A stretch of DNA of 32,415 nucleotides, from contig DYPS01000025.1 in assembly GCA_020719775.1 (NCBI GenBank), positions 1 through 32,415 on the forward strand, read 5' to 3'. This stretch comes from Desulfosporosinus sp. (lineage in GTDB: Bacteria; Campylobacterota; Campylobacteria; Campylobacterales; Arcobacteraceae). Below are positions 1-10,283 of the stretch, piece after piece. Within the stretch, counting starts at the first letter, position 1. Each line of letters begins with the position of its first letter. A program made the position numbers and the translations under genes. The notes under the pieces are model-generated. The model did not search any database. It was not told the DNA's origin and was given only the letters and a program-made list of their open reading frames with translations.

Positions 1-217
1 AGAGACTGAGACTGCACTGATCTATTCATCAATTATATTTTTAATAAAAATCAAAAACATAGAAATATTATTGAATATTTAAATGAATTGAAAAGTTTGA
101 TCAATTTTATTTCCCAACATTTTGCAAAACACCAAAAAAAGCTGCATTTGTCATATAATTGGTTAACTTTAATAAAGCATAAGCTTTAAATCTTCTCATA
201 TAAAAAATAATTAGATA
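1..217. other. 5' flank without recognised gene
   Basis: AT-rich stretch before the first gene. No open frame worth calling on either strand with TGA as the only stop, and no telomeric C4A2/C4A3-type repeat, so the window begins inside a chromosome. It presumably holds the promoter and short 5' leader of the phosphatase gene that starts at 218. Confidence 0.6.
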
Positions 218-1176
218 ATGAGTCAAATTGATAAGCAAATTGAACAGCTACGAAAAGGATAAATAATCAGCTAACAAGAAGTTAAATATCTATGCTCTAA
301 GGCCCGTTAAATTCTAGTAGAAGAGGGTAACGTACAGAGAGTTGATTCACCTGTCACAATTTGCGGAGATATTCATGGACAATTTTATGATCTTTTAGAG
401 TTATTCAAAAATGGAGGAGATATCCCAGGAGTTTGCTATCTTTTCCTCGGAGATTTCGTAGATAGAGGTTTCAATAGTGTTTAAACCTTTTTGCTACTTT
501 TGGCCTATAAAGTGCGCTATCCCGACTTGGTAACTCTAATCAGAGGCAACCACGAATGTCGTCAAATTACACAGGTTTATGGTTTTTACGATTAATGTTT
601 GCGTAAGTATGGTTCTCTAAATGTTTGGCGTTACTGTACTGATGTATTCGACTATCTATCATTGGCTGCGATAGTGGACGATAGTATTTTTTGTGTTCAT
701 GGTGGTTTGAGTCCAAGTATAAACGATTCAATTGATGAGGTAATTTTAATCTTAATTTAGATTCGTTCAATTGACAGAAAGCAATAAATTCCTCATGATG
801 GTTCTATGTGTGATTTAATGTGGTCTGATCCTGATGGTAGTTTACTTGTTATTTAGATATTTCAGGATGGGTCTTAAGTCCTAGAGGAGCTGGCTATCTG
901 TTTGGAGGAAATGTGGTTGAGTCTTTTAACCATTTGAACAATATTACTGAAATAGTGAGAGCTCATCAGTTAATTATGGAGGGGTATAAATAAATGTTTA
1001 ATAAGCAATTGGTGACTGTTTGGTCTGCACCTAATTATTGTTATCGTTGTAACAATATTGCATCTATTCTCGTGCTGGATGATAAGTTGAATCAAAAGTT
1101 TATTAAATTCGAGGCAGCTACTCATTAAAGTAGAGTTATTCCCGCTAAAAAAGCAATACCTGAGTATTTTTTATGA
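218..1176 (+). CDS. PPP4C: Protein phosphatase 4 catalytic subunit (PPX/PP4c)
   Basis: Ser/Thr phosphatase of the PPP family, which removes phosphate from proteins using two metal ions and works with regulatory subunits in nucleus and cytoplasm. Seen: 305 residues after removing introns at 740-760 (21 nt) and 837-856 (20 nt). The PPP motifs are in order: GDIHGQ at about residue 50, GDFVDRG at 78, RGNHE at 109, then HGGLSP and SAPNYCYRC. The N-terminus (DRQIEQLR-like, [10 protein letters not shown]), the RGAGYLFGG stretch, VMEGYK-like IMEGYK and the EYFL tail match PP4 better than PP2A or PP6. The C-terminal leucine, methylated in PP2A/PP4, is kept. RGNHEC replaces the usual RGNHES. Many glutamines are TAA/TAG. 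The ATG at 218 gives the family N-terminus directly. The spacer to the next gene is 263 nt. Confidence 0.93.
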
Positions 1177-1439
1177 TGTTTGAACAGTTAGTTTATGAAT
1201 AAGACTTATATTCTTTATTTGCTTACTTTTTAATTAAAAAAGTAAAAATAATCATTTTAAACAGCATGATAGATATTTCACTGCCAAAATGCAAAAACTA
1301 ACTCATAAGTACAAAAGCCAATTAATATTTTCGAATCACTGTTTGACCTAAATTGTCATATTATTTGTTAACTTCGAATGATATTAGCATCAACTCTCAT
1401 TATAGTTGATTAATAAATTTTATTTTCAGAAGAAGAATT

Positions 1440-1981
1440 ATGTCCTACTACTACCCTTACTATTCCAGGTACAAACTATATTATTCAGCTATGCAGCCAC
1501 CATTGCTGCTGAAAGCGCATTGCGTAGATCAAGAGTAGAAGCAGAAATTGCTGCTTCAAGAGTTGCCACTGATGCTGCACTTAGAAGATCAAGAATTTAA
1601 GCTGAAATTGTCACTGAGTCAGCTCTTAGAAGATCCAGAATTTAGGCTGAAGTTGCTGTTGAGAGAGTAGCCACTGAGACTGCTTTAAGAAGATCTAGAC
1701 TTGCTGCTGAATTAGCTGCATCAAGACTTGAAACTGAAGCTGCTCTTAGAAGATCTAGAGTTGCAGTTGAAATCGAAGCAGATAGAATTTACACTGAAAG
1801 TGCTTTAAGACGATCAAGAGTCTAGGCTTAAATTGCTGCTTAGAGGTTTGCCGCTGTTGATGCAGTGAGACGTTCTCGAGTTGAGGCTGAAGTGATTACA
1901 GAGGCTGCTTTGAGAAGATCAAGAGTTGAGGCTGAAATTGAAGCATCAAGAATTCGTAGATACTATTATCCTTACATCTGA
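1440..1981 (+). CDS. ALRRSR-repeat protein with YYYPY ends
   Basis: Not recognised as a named family. One 20-nt intron (1469-1488) right after the ninth codon is needed to join the start to the repeat; the result is 173 residues. The protein opens with MSYYYPYYSS and ends RRYYYPYI. Between these lie eight degenerate repeats with core ALRRSR, followed by (V/I/L)xAE(I/V/L), spaced alternately about 20 and 15 residues. Arg, Ala and Glu dominate and no hydrophobic segment or signal peptide is seen, so a charged helical or coiled structural protein is likely. Three internal TAG/TAA glutamines (QAE, QAQ) fall inside repeats, confirming the code. The start is chosen because the ATG immediately precedes the YYYPY motif. 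A role in cortex, cytoskeleton or filament assembly is inference only. Confidence 0.82.
1497..1959 (+). repeat. Eight ALRRSR coding repeats
   Basis: Imperfect tandem repeat inside the preceding gene. Each unit encodes ALRRSR plus a short Ala/Glu-rich helix; units alternate between roughly 60 and 45 nt. DNA copies (for example cttagaagatcaaga) vary mostly at third codon positions while the protein stays constant, as expected for selection on the protein rather than a recent expansion. Confidence 0.8.
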
Positions 1982-2294
1982 TTAGTATATCATCTTTAAA
2001 ATTAATCATCTCAGAACTGTTTTAGTTTGAAATTAATCTCATGAGACTCTAAATTATTTGATTTTCTAACTTTAATCGTAAATATTTTTTAATAAATTTA
2101 CGGCAGAGCTAATATAAGTCTTAAGTACTCTTTTATAGATAAATAATGAGTAATTCTCATATTTGTATGCAAATTGGTGTTGGAAATGGCAATGACTATA
2201 ATGTTAATTTCTTATTGTTCAATGAATTATTGAAACAGTGTTGGATTTGCAAATGTTATTTTGCATTTGGTAATATAGTCATTTATAAATCGTT
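1982..2294. other. Spacer, with an undecided short open frame
   Basis: Mostly AT-rich and non-coding. An open frame starts at ATG 2146 and runs to the next gene. A GT...AG pair of exactly 20 nt (2292-2311) could splice it in frame onto the downstream protein, but doing so would remove the downstream ATG and the start of its signal peptide. I regard 2146-2294 as probable leader sequence, not protein. Confidence 0.45.
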
Positions 2295-3859
2295 ATGTGG
2301 AGCATATCTAGAGTATTACTACTTGGTTTGATCATAATTTTCGCTTCATCCAGTTATCTCTAATTCAGTCTGCTCAGGATTCCAGTTAAGAGTCAATCCT
2401 TCACCTTCGCCCCAGTGACATGCAAGAATGAGTCAACAATAAATCAGGATGCATAATACAAATAAATTTGTTATGAAAAAGATATAAGCTATGTCATTCC
2501 ATTTATTAAAGATGGATAACACTTTGAAATATCGGCTGATTTTACCACTCCTATCAGTTGGCTTAAAACTCATGATTGTGTGATTGAGGGAACGAGTAAA
2601 AGATGTGAGAGATTGATTTAGACAATTTCAGATAAGGCTAAAGAAGTTAAGAAAAAAATTGTGGGTAAATTCAAAAAACATGATAAAAAAGATGTGCAAG
2701 TTGAAAATGCAATTATAGAGGGTTCTTCATAAATTATTAAAGGATAAATTGAGCAATCTAAAAACATATCCTTTACAACAAAGGATTCAAGTAGATTGAA
2801 CAACATGTTCTAGCTGATAATGTTAGGTCTATTCATCTATGGCTAAAAGGATTCCCTTACTCTATAATCAACAAATTTCATCAACGCCATATCAATCAGT
2901 CCTAATCTAAACAGTCTTAGTGATGGAGCCATTTCCATGCGATTCGACTAATCTTCGTAAAATTCATTCCTAAATGAAATATTCAGTTATGTTAAAGCTA
3001 CATAAAAGACAGTTACTGTATATTTGGGTGCAAATCAAACGCTTACTATTGGTGACATGACTGCTAAGTATACAGAAAGTGGTTATAGTAGTATTAATTG
3101 GGTGGATATGCCTGATGATTAAGGTTTTGGGAAGATGGCTCAAATTTCTGATATTGCGATTGAAGATAGACTTGAGGATTCTGAAGATGATAATTCTGAA
3201 ACTCTTCCTGCTATTTTGACTTTGAGTGCTTCTTATATTGGATTGCCGGAATTTGCTATTAATGAACTGTTGAAATCTTTTAAAAATGTAACTTGCCATA
3301 TTGATGCGAAAACTTATTATTTGACTTGTTAATCGACAAATAAAAAGAATTTGGAAAAAATAGTTAAAAAGAATTTGATATTTGGATTTGGAGATAAGAA
3401 ACAAATGATTCCGATGGAAAAACTTGTTTTGAAGGATGAACACGGCAAAAAAATAATTTTCAATATAAAAAAAACATTTAATAGTAGAGCCATTCTTGGT
3501 GAACCAATTTTCAAACAATACTTTATGATTTTCGATTACAGTAAAAATAGAATTGGATTTTCCCCAAAAAGGTAAAGATTCAATTAGTTCTTCGTCAATG
3601 TGATTACCCTGGTGAGATTCCTTTGTTTTGTCTTTGTGCTGGGTAAATTCAATCCTATTTAGGTTGCAGCTTTATCATTTGCTATCAGCCAATCAAAAAA
3701 ATGTTCAAAGCTTTCTCTTAAAGAGGTTTTAAAAGGGCTGGAAAGGAAGGGAGAAGATTAAAGCAGTATTCTCCTATACAATAGAATCCTTATGAAGATC
3801 TGAAGGGAAAGATTCAGGATGTTATAAGCAGTACATAGAAATAATCCGATGAAATATGA
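2295..3859 (+). CDS. Pepsin-like (A1) membrane protein, probably inactive
   Basis: 514 residues after removing a 20-nt intron (3643-3662). An N-terminal signal peptide (hydrophobic VLLLGLIIIFASSS) is followed by an aspartyl-protease fold and a C-terminal transmembrane segment (about residues 433-458) with a basic cytosolic tail. Fold evidence: FEISADFTTPISWL fits the first active-site strand (family: FDTGSSxLWV); ILTLSASYIGLP fits the second (AIVDTGTSxxxLP); ILGEPIFKQYFMIFDYSKNRIGF is the standard end of the pepsin fold, with key part DYSKNRIGF. The first catalytic Asp is present but DTG is DFT, and the second Asp position is Thr. Known family members need both Asp, so proteolysis is unlikely; a binding or surface role is inference. 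The start is chosen because it begins the signal peptide. The intron is needed to put the transmembrane segment and tail in frame. Confidence 0.8.
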
Positions 3860-4042
3860 TTGTTTCCTAACTTACATATCAACTCTCTAAATATCATCAG
3901 CATTTATTGGGATCAACTGAAGAATGATTGGTTTTAACTTTTCATGTTTAATAATTTTATCTAGAATATTTATGATTTTATGGTTTAAACAGTTTTATGA
4001 CATTCGCATGATTACTTTCAAATATAAATAAAATTATAACTG

Positions 4043-5537
4043 ATGCCACGATCAGAACACTCCCAAAGCTTTTCAGTCAACTCTACAGGAACCCGTCTCA
4101 GTCAAACTGAAAAAATGCAAAGAGAAGCCGATCATTACACTAAAAAGTATTAGTGGGAGAGAAGAAATTTGTTGACTCTTCAGGGAGTTTAAAGCAAACT
4201 TCAAGGAGATATATAAAATTTGAAAAAGAATGTGGCCCAACTGAAAAAGGAAAGTGAGGAGGGGGAGGTAAAGGTTATGTTTACCAAAATGAGAAATCTA
4301 CAAAAACAAATCGACATCGTAAAATTGTTTTTATGCAGAATGATAAAAGATACAATGAAACAATGGGAGAAATAGCTAGATTGAAAAAGGCAATTGATTT
4401 GCTTAGACAGGAAAAGACTATGTATCAAAATAATCTGAAAAGTTTGGAAGGAGATATCTAAAAGGCCGACGGAGAGATCAACAGTTTGATGCAAAACATT
4501 TAATCCAGCCAAAACACCAGTAAAATGAGTCAAAATTTAATGCTAGGCTTGAAGATGAAGAATGAAGAGGACAAAACTAATTATTATCGCAGACTGACTT
4601 AGCTTAATAAGGAACTTAAAGACCCCAAACTTAACAGAGGCAGTCGCATTAAAACTGGAGAGATTAATGCAATTCAAAATGACACAGCTGCAGTATTGAA
4701 ACATCGATTGACGAAGTTGATAGTAAACAATAAATAGAAAGTGAAACTAATCGACAACTACCAGAGAAATATGAAGGTGATTGATGAGGCTTTCACAACA
4801 ATAAAGGAAGCAACTGGACTAACTGACATTTTATAAATTCAGAATACTTTCATAAAGGGAGAGGAGCAAAACTACAATTTGTTGACTTATGTCGATGTTT
4901 TAAATCAATAGATTGATAACTTAGTTGATGTCAATCAAAATTTGAGAGCCAAAAACGAACAGCTTAAAAAGGATAATCAATAGAAGCAAAGAATTTTGAA
5001 TTAAACTCCTGAGGATTAAAAGAGAAGAATTAAAATTCAGTAGTATATTGACAAAAAGAAAAAGGATGTTGATTAATTCCAGCACATGCTTGATTAAATA
5101 TCTCCACTTGTCAAGTAAGTGTTGATCAAAATGGCTGGATCCAAATTTAACAGATCGAATCCTCATCGAGTCCAGGAGTATATCAATTCTGGAGTTAATC
5201 TCAATGACTCCAATTTGGCTGAGTATTTGTCTGAACTTGAAGAGTATACCAACAGCATTCTCATCTATAAGGGCAAAGCTAGCAAACAAACTAACTCTTA
5301 AATTTATGCTAAAACTCTCCTTTTGGATGAATTAGCCCCCAAATAATTCAAAAAAAGAACTTATGTATTTTTTCAATAATTTAGGATAATACGGTGTTAA
5401 ATAACGTGTTGTAAGATGTGAAAGACAAAACCAAAGGTATTTAAAAACTACTTGATCGCGAACAGCTTTAAGATCTTGCCAAGAAGGATATCGATGTTAA
5501 AAAGCAAACTGAGGCTGCTAAAACAAAAAAGAAATGA
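4043..5537 (+). CDS. Outer dynein arm docking complex coiled-coil protein (ODA1/CCDC63/CCDC114-like)
   Basis: 484 residues after introns at 4319-4338 and 5365-5384 (20 nt each). Almost entirely coiled coil, rich in K, E, Q, N. Near residue 268 is EEQNYNLLTYVDVLNQQID, which resembles the most conserved motif of the ODA1/DC2 family (F/Y-S/N-L-F/L-N/T-Y-V-N/D-E/V-x-N-x-x-I). Known members form the docking complex that fixes outer dynein arms to axonemal doublet microtubules. The lysine-rich C-terminus ends AKTKKK. Both introns are required to keep frame. The start ATG lies just after an AT-rich leader and gives a short Ser/Arg-rich head before the first coil. Family assignment rests on this motif and the overall architecture; paralogues ODAD1 and CCDC63 cannot be separated by eye. 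Confidence 0.75.
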
Positions 5538-5662
5538 TTATAACTTCAATGAGCAATTCATTCTACATATACTTATTCAACAAAAATTATAATAATAAGA
5601 GTCTTTTTGGCTTAAATCTTAAAAAATATAAATATTGATCTTAAATTAAGGATATGCATTGA

Positions 5663-7391
5663 TCAAAACATTCTTAAATTTGACACGGCTGATGTTTCTT
5701 ATTTTTTGATGAGTTTCTTTCTCTCTTCGATCAGCAGATCGATTTGTTTCAGTCCGTTGTATATTTTTTGGCTTGGATCATTTATGGACTTAGACTATAC
5801 TTTTTTAACAAGTTCTTCAATATCTAGGCCTCTTTTTCTTTGGGAAACAGTTCTTTTCATTTATCCGAACCTATAAGTAAATATTCTGAGTTCTTCTGCC
5901 ACATTTTAATAGTACTCTTATAGATTCTGCAGCAACTGCAAGGTATCTATTTTTTCCTAATTTTATGCATTTGAAGTCAGTAGGTCATCTAACTTGTTCT
6001 AAATCGCAGTCATCTTGATGAATATTTTATTGGCGATATCCAAACAAAACTGATTGGGATCTTCAAAAGCCACATTAGTTTTATTCTGAGCCGCATTATA
6101 AATGGGACGAATGCAGTTATATATCTAATTCTACAACTCCATAATTTCCTATTTGATATTCTCGATCATTTTATGATTGCCTATCGTTTCAATTGCCAAT
6201 TCCTTGCATTCTTGCAAAGTTTTCATAAATTGATGTCCCCAATTCTATGCGCCATTTGTTATAGATCTATGTTGATTTTATATATGAGTTATAGCCTAAG
6301 AGAATTGTCGTTTGCTGAGTGATAAGACTATTACTTTTTGAGAATGGCTAGTAGTTGAGGTTTTATATCTAATTGTTAAATTGGAGTGTTATAAAATGGA
6401 TTTTTTTCACTCATTTTGGCCTATTAAATGGGCTATATTTTAAGGCGGCTGGACAATTACATTAGGACCATTTTCATTCTGAAAACATTGTTTATATCGG
6501 GTTTTAATTATCCCTTTTAGTTTAGTTAGGGAATTTTGAACATCTAGGCTAAATTTGCAGGAAGAACTATATCTATATTTGGCTGAGGTTGAATATTTTG
6601 TAAACCAAAAGCTGGCTGTTGTTGTTGTTGAGCATTTGGGTTTAAAATGCCGCCTTGGTTTGGAAGGGGGTTAATGTTTGGCTGGAAATTTTGTTGGAAA
6701 TTTTGTTGAAAATTTTGGTTGAAAGGTTGAGGATTGAGATTATTTGGAAACATGGCATTTGGCTGCTGTTGTAAATGATTGGGCTGCATTTGAAAGGCAT
6801 TAGTTTGCATATTATTGAAGGGTTGATTCTGCTGAAATTGATTGGTTTGAATATTTTGAGCAAACATATTGCTTCCATTTTGAAGTGGATTCATAATATT
6901 TTGGCTTTTCGAATTAAAAATACCATTTGTTGTTGTTCCTGGTTGGTTGTATTGAGCATTATTTGTCTGGCCAATTATTCCCGTATTTGTGATTACCTTC
7001 GATTGATTGTTTGCAAAGATACCATTGCCAATAGTATTATTTCCTTGAATAACCACATGAAATACCTGAATTATTGAATCCCGTAGAAAAAGAATTGTTT
7101 CCGATCGATGTTATTCTATTGCTGTTATTATTTCCTGGAAAGGGATTCATATTTCCTCCACCCTGCTGATTACTTCCTGCCAGAGGAATTTTACTTGTAA
7201 AAATATTGCCAGATGGAGAATTATTGTTGGGATTAGAGTCTGTATGAATGAAGCTGTACTGAACATATTTTTGTTGGTGTTGTTATTGAAGTTGTTGTTG
7301 TTGGGGATGGAGTTGTTGTTGAGTGGGTTGTTGAACATTGGGTTGGCTGAGTGAGGTGAGAAGTACTGTTGTTGGGTTTGGGGAAGTTCAT
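5663..7391 (-). CDS. N/Q-rich FG-nucleoporin-like coiled-coil protein
   Basis: 531 residues with six introns, read right to left: 7347-7366, 7240-7259, 7044-7065, 6583-6605 (tentative, GTT donor), 6433-6460 (28 nt) and 6315-6334. The first roughly 300 residues are Asn/Gln/Pro/Phe rich with repeated NxF/QxF motifs (QNFQQNFQQNFQ, GIFANNQ), followed by a helical C-terminal half with heptad-like stretches (QFMKTLQECKELAIETIG, EELVKKVQ). This order, a disordered Phe-rich head followed by a coiled coil, is that of the Nup62/Nup54/Nup58 channel nucleoporins, and the spacing of the second helix (EDPNQFCLDIANKIF...) is reminiscent of Nup58. True FG dipeptides are few, so the assignment is tentative; another prion-like N/Q-rich protein is possible. 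It converges on the dynein docking gene with a 125-nt spacer. Confidence 0.6.
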
Positions 7392-7553
7392 TGATGGGCT
7401 AGCTTGAAGTGAATAATAAATGAGATCTTAACTGCTTATAAATTGGTACAAAAATATCGAGGGAATTATAAACAAATAGGATAGTTAATTTATGAAAGTA
7501 AAATAGTTTAAAGTTAAAATAGAAGTTTAAGTTAATATAGAGTATTTCACATA

Positions 7554-8795
7554 TCAGTGAGTGGATGAATTATTTAAGTTACTTATTATTTTTAAGGCAG
7601 TTTGTAGCTATTAAACTTAGTAATTGCTCATTTATTTTGCATTTATATTTCTGAATTTACGAATAATGCTTTGAATTTATGGTTTGACATGATTGAATAC
7701 TTGAACTACCAGGCAGCATCCCAAACAAATCAAAGCTTATTTGTGTTGTTGAGAATGATTAACTACATCTTTCAGTTTGTTAAAATCTTTTACTGTATGT
7801 TCAATTACTATTTGCACTAAGCGTGTTGTATTCTATGAATTGACTTGAAACTATGAATAAAATAGGTTTTATGAATTGTTCTCCCATTTTTTAGACTGTT
7901 TCAACTTTTTCAGCATCAGTTCAATCACCTATTTTATTTTTTAATTCTACTGATTAATCTACTTAATTAAATGACTTATTGATCTCTATGTGCTGTTTTT
8001 TTATTGAATTTGCTGTTTAACTAGTTCTCTTCTGAGCCAGTAGAGTTTATACATCAGAAACATAGTTAGTCTGAAATGCACCTTATACTCTATCATAATA
8101 CCTGAAATGTGATTGAGGATGGGGCTTATCGGGTCAATCCATAGTTGTATTTCATTTTTCAATTATTCAATATTCACAATTTTACGCTATACTTTTATTG
8201 AGGATTATGGTTGAGTAGTTATTGAACTGTTTTACAAATGAGGAGTATTTTATTTTTATGATAAATTGCAATGTTTAGGCATTTTTTGATTCTTTTTATT
8301 TTATTTTTAGCATATTTCTGATTTGTCCTTAAATATTTCCGTAATAATTTGCTACTTCATAAATTGAAGCTACTTATCCTACTATATCCTATCTTTCTGT
8401 TTATTGTTTAGTTATACTTAATTTTCACATTCAGTCAAACACTGCCGATACACTCTCTCCTTCAACTGAATATTTAAACTATTCTTATGCTTTATTGCCT
8501 GTTATAATTTAATCGAGTTACGAGAAGAATGCAAAATTTCCTTTTTAATTTGTTAGCAGCTTACAGAAAGCAGTCCTTTAGGTCTATATTTTCTTTTATT
8601 TTTGGGAAATGAAATGGTATTATTTTGGTTTTGAATACTACTGCAGTGATGATCCTAATTAATGGTAGATGAATGCCAAGTGTTTGACTCGATGTTTTTC
8701 TATTATTTTAGAATGCGACTAACTCCTGTTCTTGCCTTTACTTGCAATTTTATAGATTTTAAAATGCAATTTGTTTTGATTTGTTACTATAACAT
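7554..8795 (-). CDS. Q/K/N-rich protein of unknown function
   Basis: 392 residues if introns at 8082-8101 (20 nt), 7905-7928 (24 nt, GTG donor) and 7833-7851 (19 nt, GTT donor) are removed; the first is convincing, the other two are tentative. No family recognised. The N-terminal half is Gln/Lys/Asn rich and probably disordered or coiled (VYRQCLTECENQ, KQLQFMKQQII). The C-terminal third is more helical and hydrophobic (QALICLGCCLVVQVF) but lacks a clear membrane span or signal peptide. The start is the first ATG after an in-frame TGA near 8860; a later ATG at 8282 would give a shorter form. The opposite strand is also open over 8200-8790, but this strand gives the more protein-like composition and the good 20-nt intron. 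Confidence 0.55.
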
Positions 8796-9110
8796 GTTCC
8801 CAGTTAATAATTGGAAGAATAATAATTCTATGATATCTGCTTTTATTTAACAAACAAATCAAATCCACTTTTTATAGTTTATGTTTGAAAAATAAAATGT
8901 TAAGGAAATATCGGTTTGTTCAAGGCCGTCAGTTTATTAAAATCATCTTTGCTTAATTCATTAAATGATGAATGTTAAAAATGAATGTGCGATGGAAGAA
9001 TATATTTTAAAATAAGTGTTTCTGTTATTTGCAATTGACAATACCTTATTAAAAATTATAAAAAAGACTATAAATAGTGAATCATTTTAGCAAGAAGATA
9101 TAAACTTCAA
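8796..9110. other. Divergent intergenic region
   Basis: Spacer between two divergently transcribed genes (minus gene starting at 8795, plus gene starting at 9111). AT-rich, with no credible coding frame. It must hold both promoters; no specific element could be recognised. Confidence 0.55.
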
Positions 9111-10283
9111 ATGAACAAAATTATTATTCTCTGTCTGGTGACACTCATCATAGGATCCCAAGCAGGCATTATTATTACTCCTATTGGATGGACTGACCCT
9201 ACTACAACTACCACCAACACCACATCCACCAACACAACATCCACTCCAACCAACACCACAACCACCAACACCACAACCACCCCAACTAACACAACAACAA
9301 GCAACACAACAACAAGCAACACCAACGCCACTTCCACCCCAACTAACACCCCAACCACCAACACTACAACCACCCCAACTAACACCACTACAACCTCAAC
9401 AAACACTACTACTAATACAACTCCCAACACTACAACCACCACCACCACACCCACTTCGACAACCCCTGCAAACACTTCTACATCTAACACTTCAAATACA
9501 ACCAATTCAAGTAATACAGTCCCAACTCTTACTCCAGTTCCTTCCAATTCGACAACACCTGCAAATACAACTACTTCTCATGTGATATCAACTATTTAAA
9601 ATTCAGGTCCAACTACAGTTACTATTTCGATAGTAATCAGTAATGGTTCGGCAACTCCAATTATTCTTTCCAGTTAATTGCCGAAACCTGTTTTGAGTAG
9701 TTAAAAGCATGATTCTTCTCGATAAAAAGAAGATGAAAAGAAATATAACAAAGATAGCAAAACATTGCCAACTATCACCACAAACTTAGTTGTAAATGGA
9801 GATTTTTAAGCAGCCAAATTATCAAATAATCTACAAGTATCTTCCATAAATCCATCAATTGGATGGACGCTAAATCGAGCCTATCCGATTGACGGCAGTA
9901 AGGTTGCTCCAAATTGGAAATCACAATTAGTTATTGGAAATTTGCAATGTAGTTCTTCACAAGGAAATCTTGCTCCAAATACCCTTATTTATCAGAATAT
10001 TAAAATTCTGAAAGCAGGATAGGTCAAATTAACCTTTAATTACGGATTGGTAAGCCTTGGAAATAAATCGCCAGTACCTCAAAACGGATAACAAATTTTG
10101 TTTTTAAACTTCAACGGCCGATCTTTCCCCCTTATTGCTAGTGATAAGCCCCAAACATATGAAAAAGTGTTTAAAGTGTTGCCAGGTAATGCTGAGCTAT
10201 TCTTTTCTCCAGTTGAAGATAGTACTCGTTGTGATCCTCAACTCTTCATGGCTTTGGACAACATTTCCTTATTCTATACGTGA
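9111..10283 (+). CDS. Secreted Thr-rich (mucin-like) protein with NGDF-type C-terminal domain
   Basis: 390 residues, no intron. Signal peptide MNKIIILCLVTLIIGSQAG, then about 120 residues almost wholly Thr/Asn/Pro/Ser with many N-x-T/S sequons (NTT), a set-up for dense O- and N-glycosylation. A short charged linker (about residues 195-220) follows. The C-terminal domain starts LVVNGDFQ, contains SIGWTLNRAYPID and ends ALDNISLFYT. The NGDF...GW...DN(I/V)SL frame is that of galactose-binding-like jelly-roll domains (CBM4/9, DUF642 type). So this is probably a cell-surface or released glycoprotein that may bind sugar or wall material; that role is inference. Glutamines are TAA/TAG after residue 163. 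The neighbour downstream is a kinase 513 nt away, with no visible link. Confidence 0.8.
9196..9470 (+). repeat. ACC/ACA-rich Thr/Asn tract
   Basis: Low-complexity coding tract of ACA, ACC, ACT and AAC codons giving runs of TTTTNTTT and TPTNTTT. Its base composition (C-rich on the plus strand, almost no G) differs sharply from the rest of the window. The minus strand gives a valine-rich frame that is only a shadow. Confidence 0.85.

Noticed and set aside
567-770. Minus-strand open frame within the PP4 gene
   Set aside because: Lies opposite conserved phosphatase motifs and has no independent support.
8100-8140. In-frame TGA codons (GAT TGA CCC, GAT TGA ACT) in a protein-like minus-strand frame, suggesting TGA might encode an amino acid
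   Set aside because: A 20-nt GT...AG intron (8082-8101) moves the upstream exon into another frame and avoids the first, and an intron at 7905-7928 removes the second. No other gene in the window needs TGA to be read through.
8200-8790. Plus-strand frame resembling a membrane protein
   Set aside because: It is the complement of a Lys/Gln/Asn-rich frame, which always gives Phe/Leu/Ile-rich shadows. The minus strand has a good intron and start.
9196-9470. CRISPR-like or minisatellite array
   Set aside because: Irregular codon repeats without unique spacers, in frame within a coding region of a eukaryote.
9107-9547. Minus-strand valine-rich open frame
   Set aside because: It is the complement of the Thr/Asn tract of the secreted protein, which has a signal peptide and sequons.
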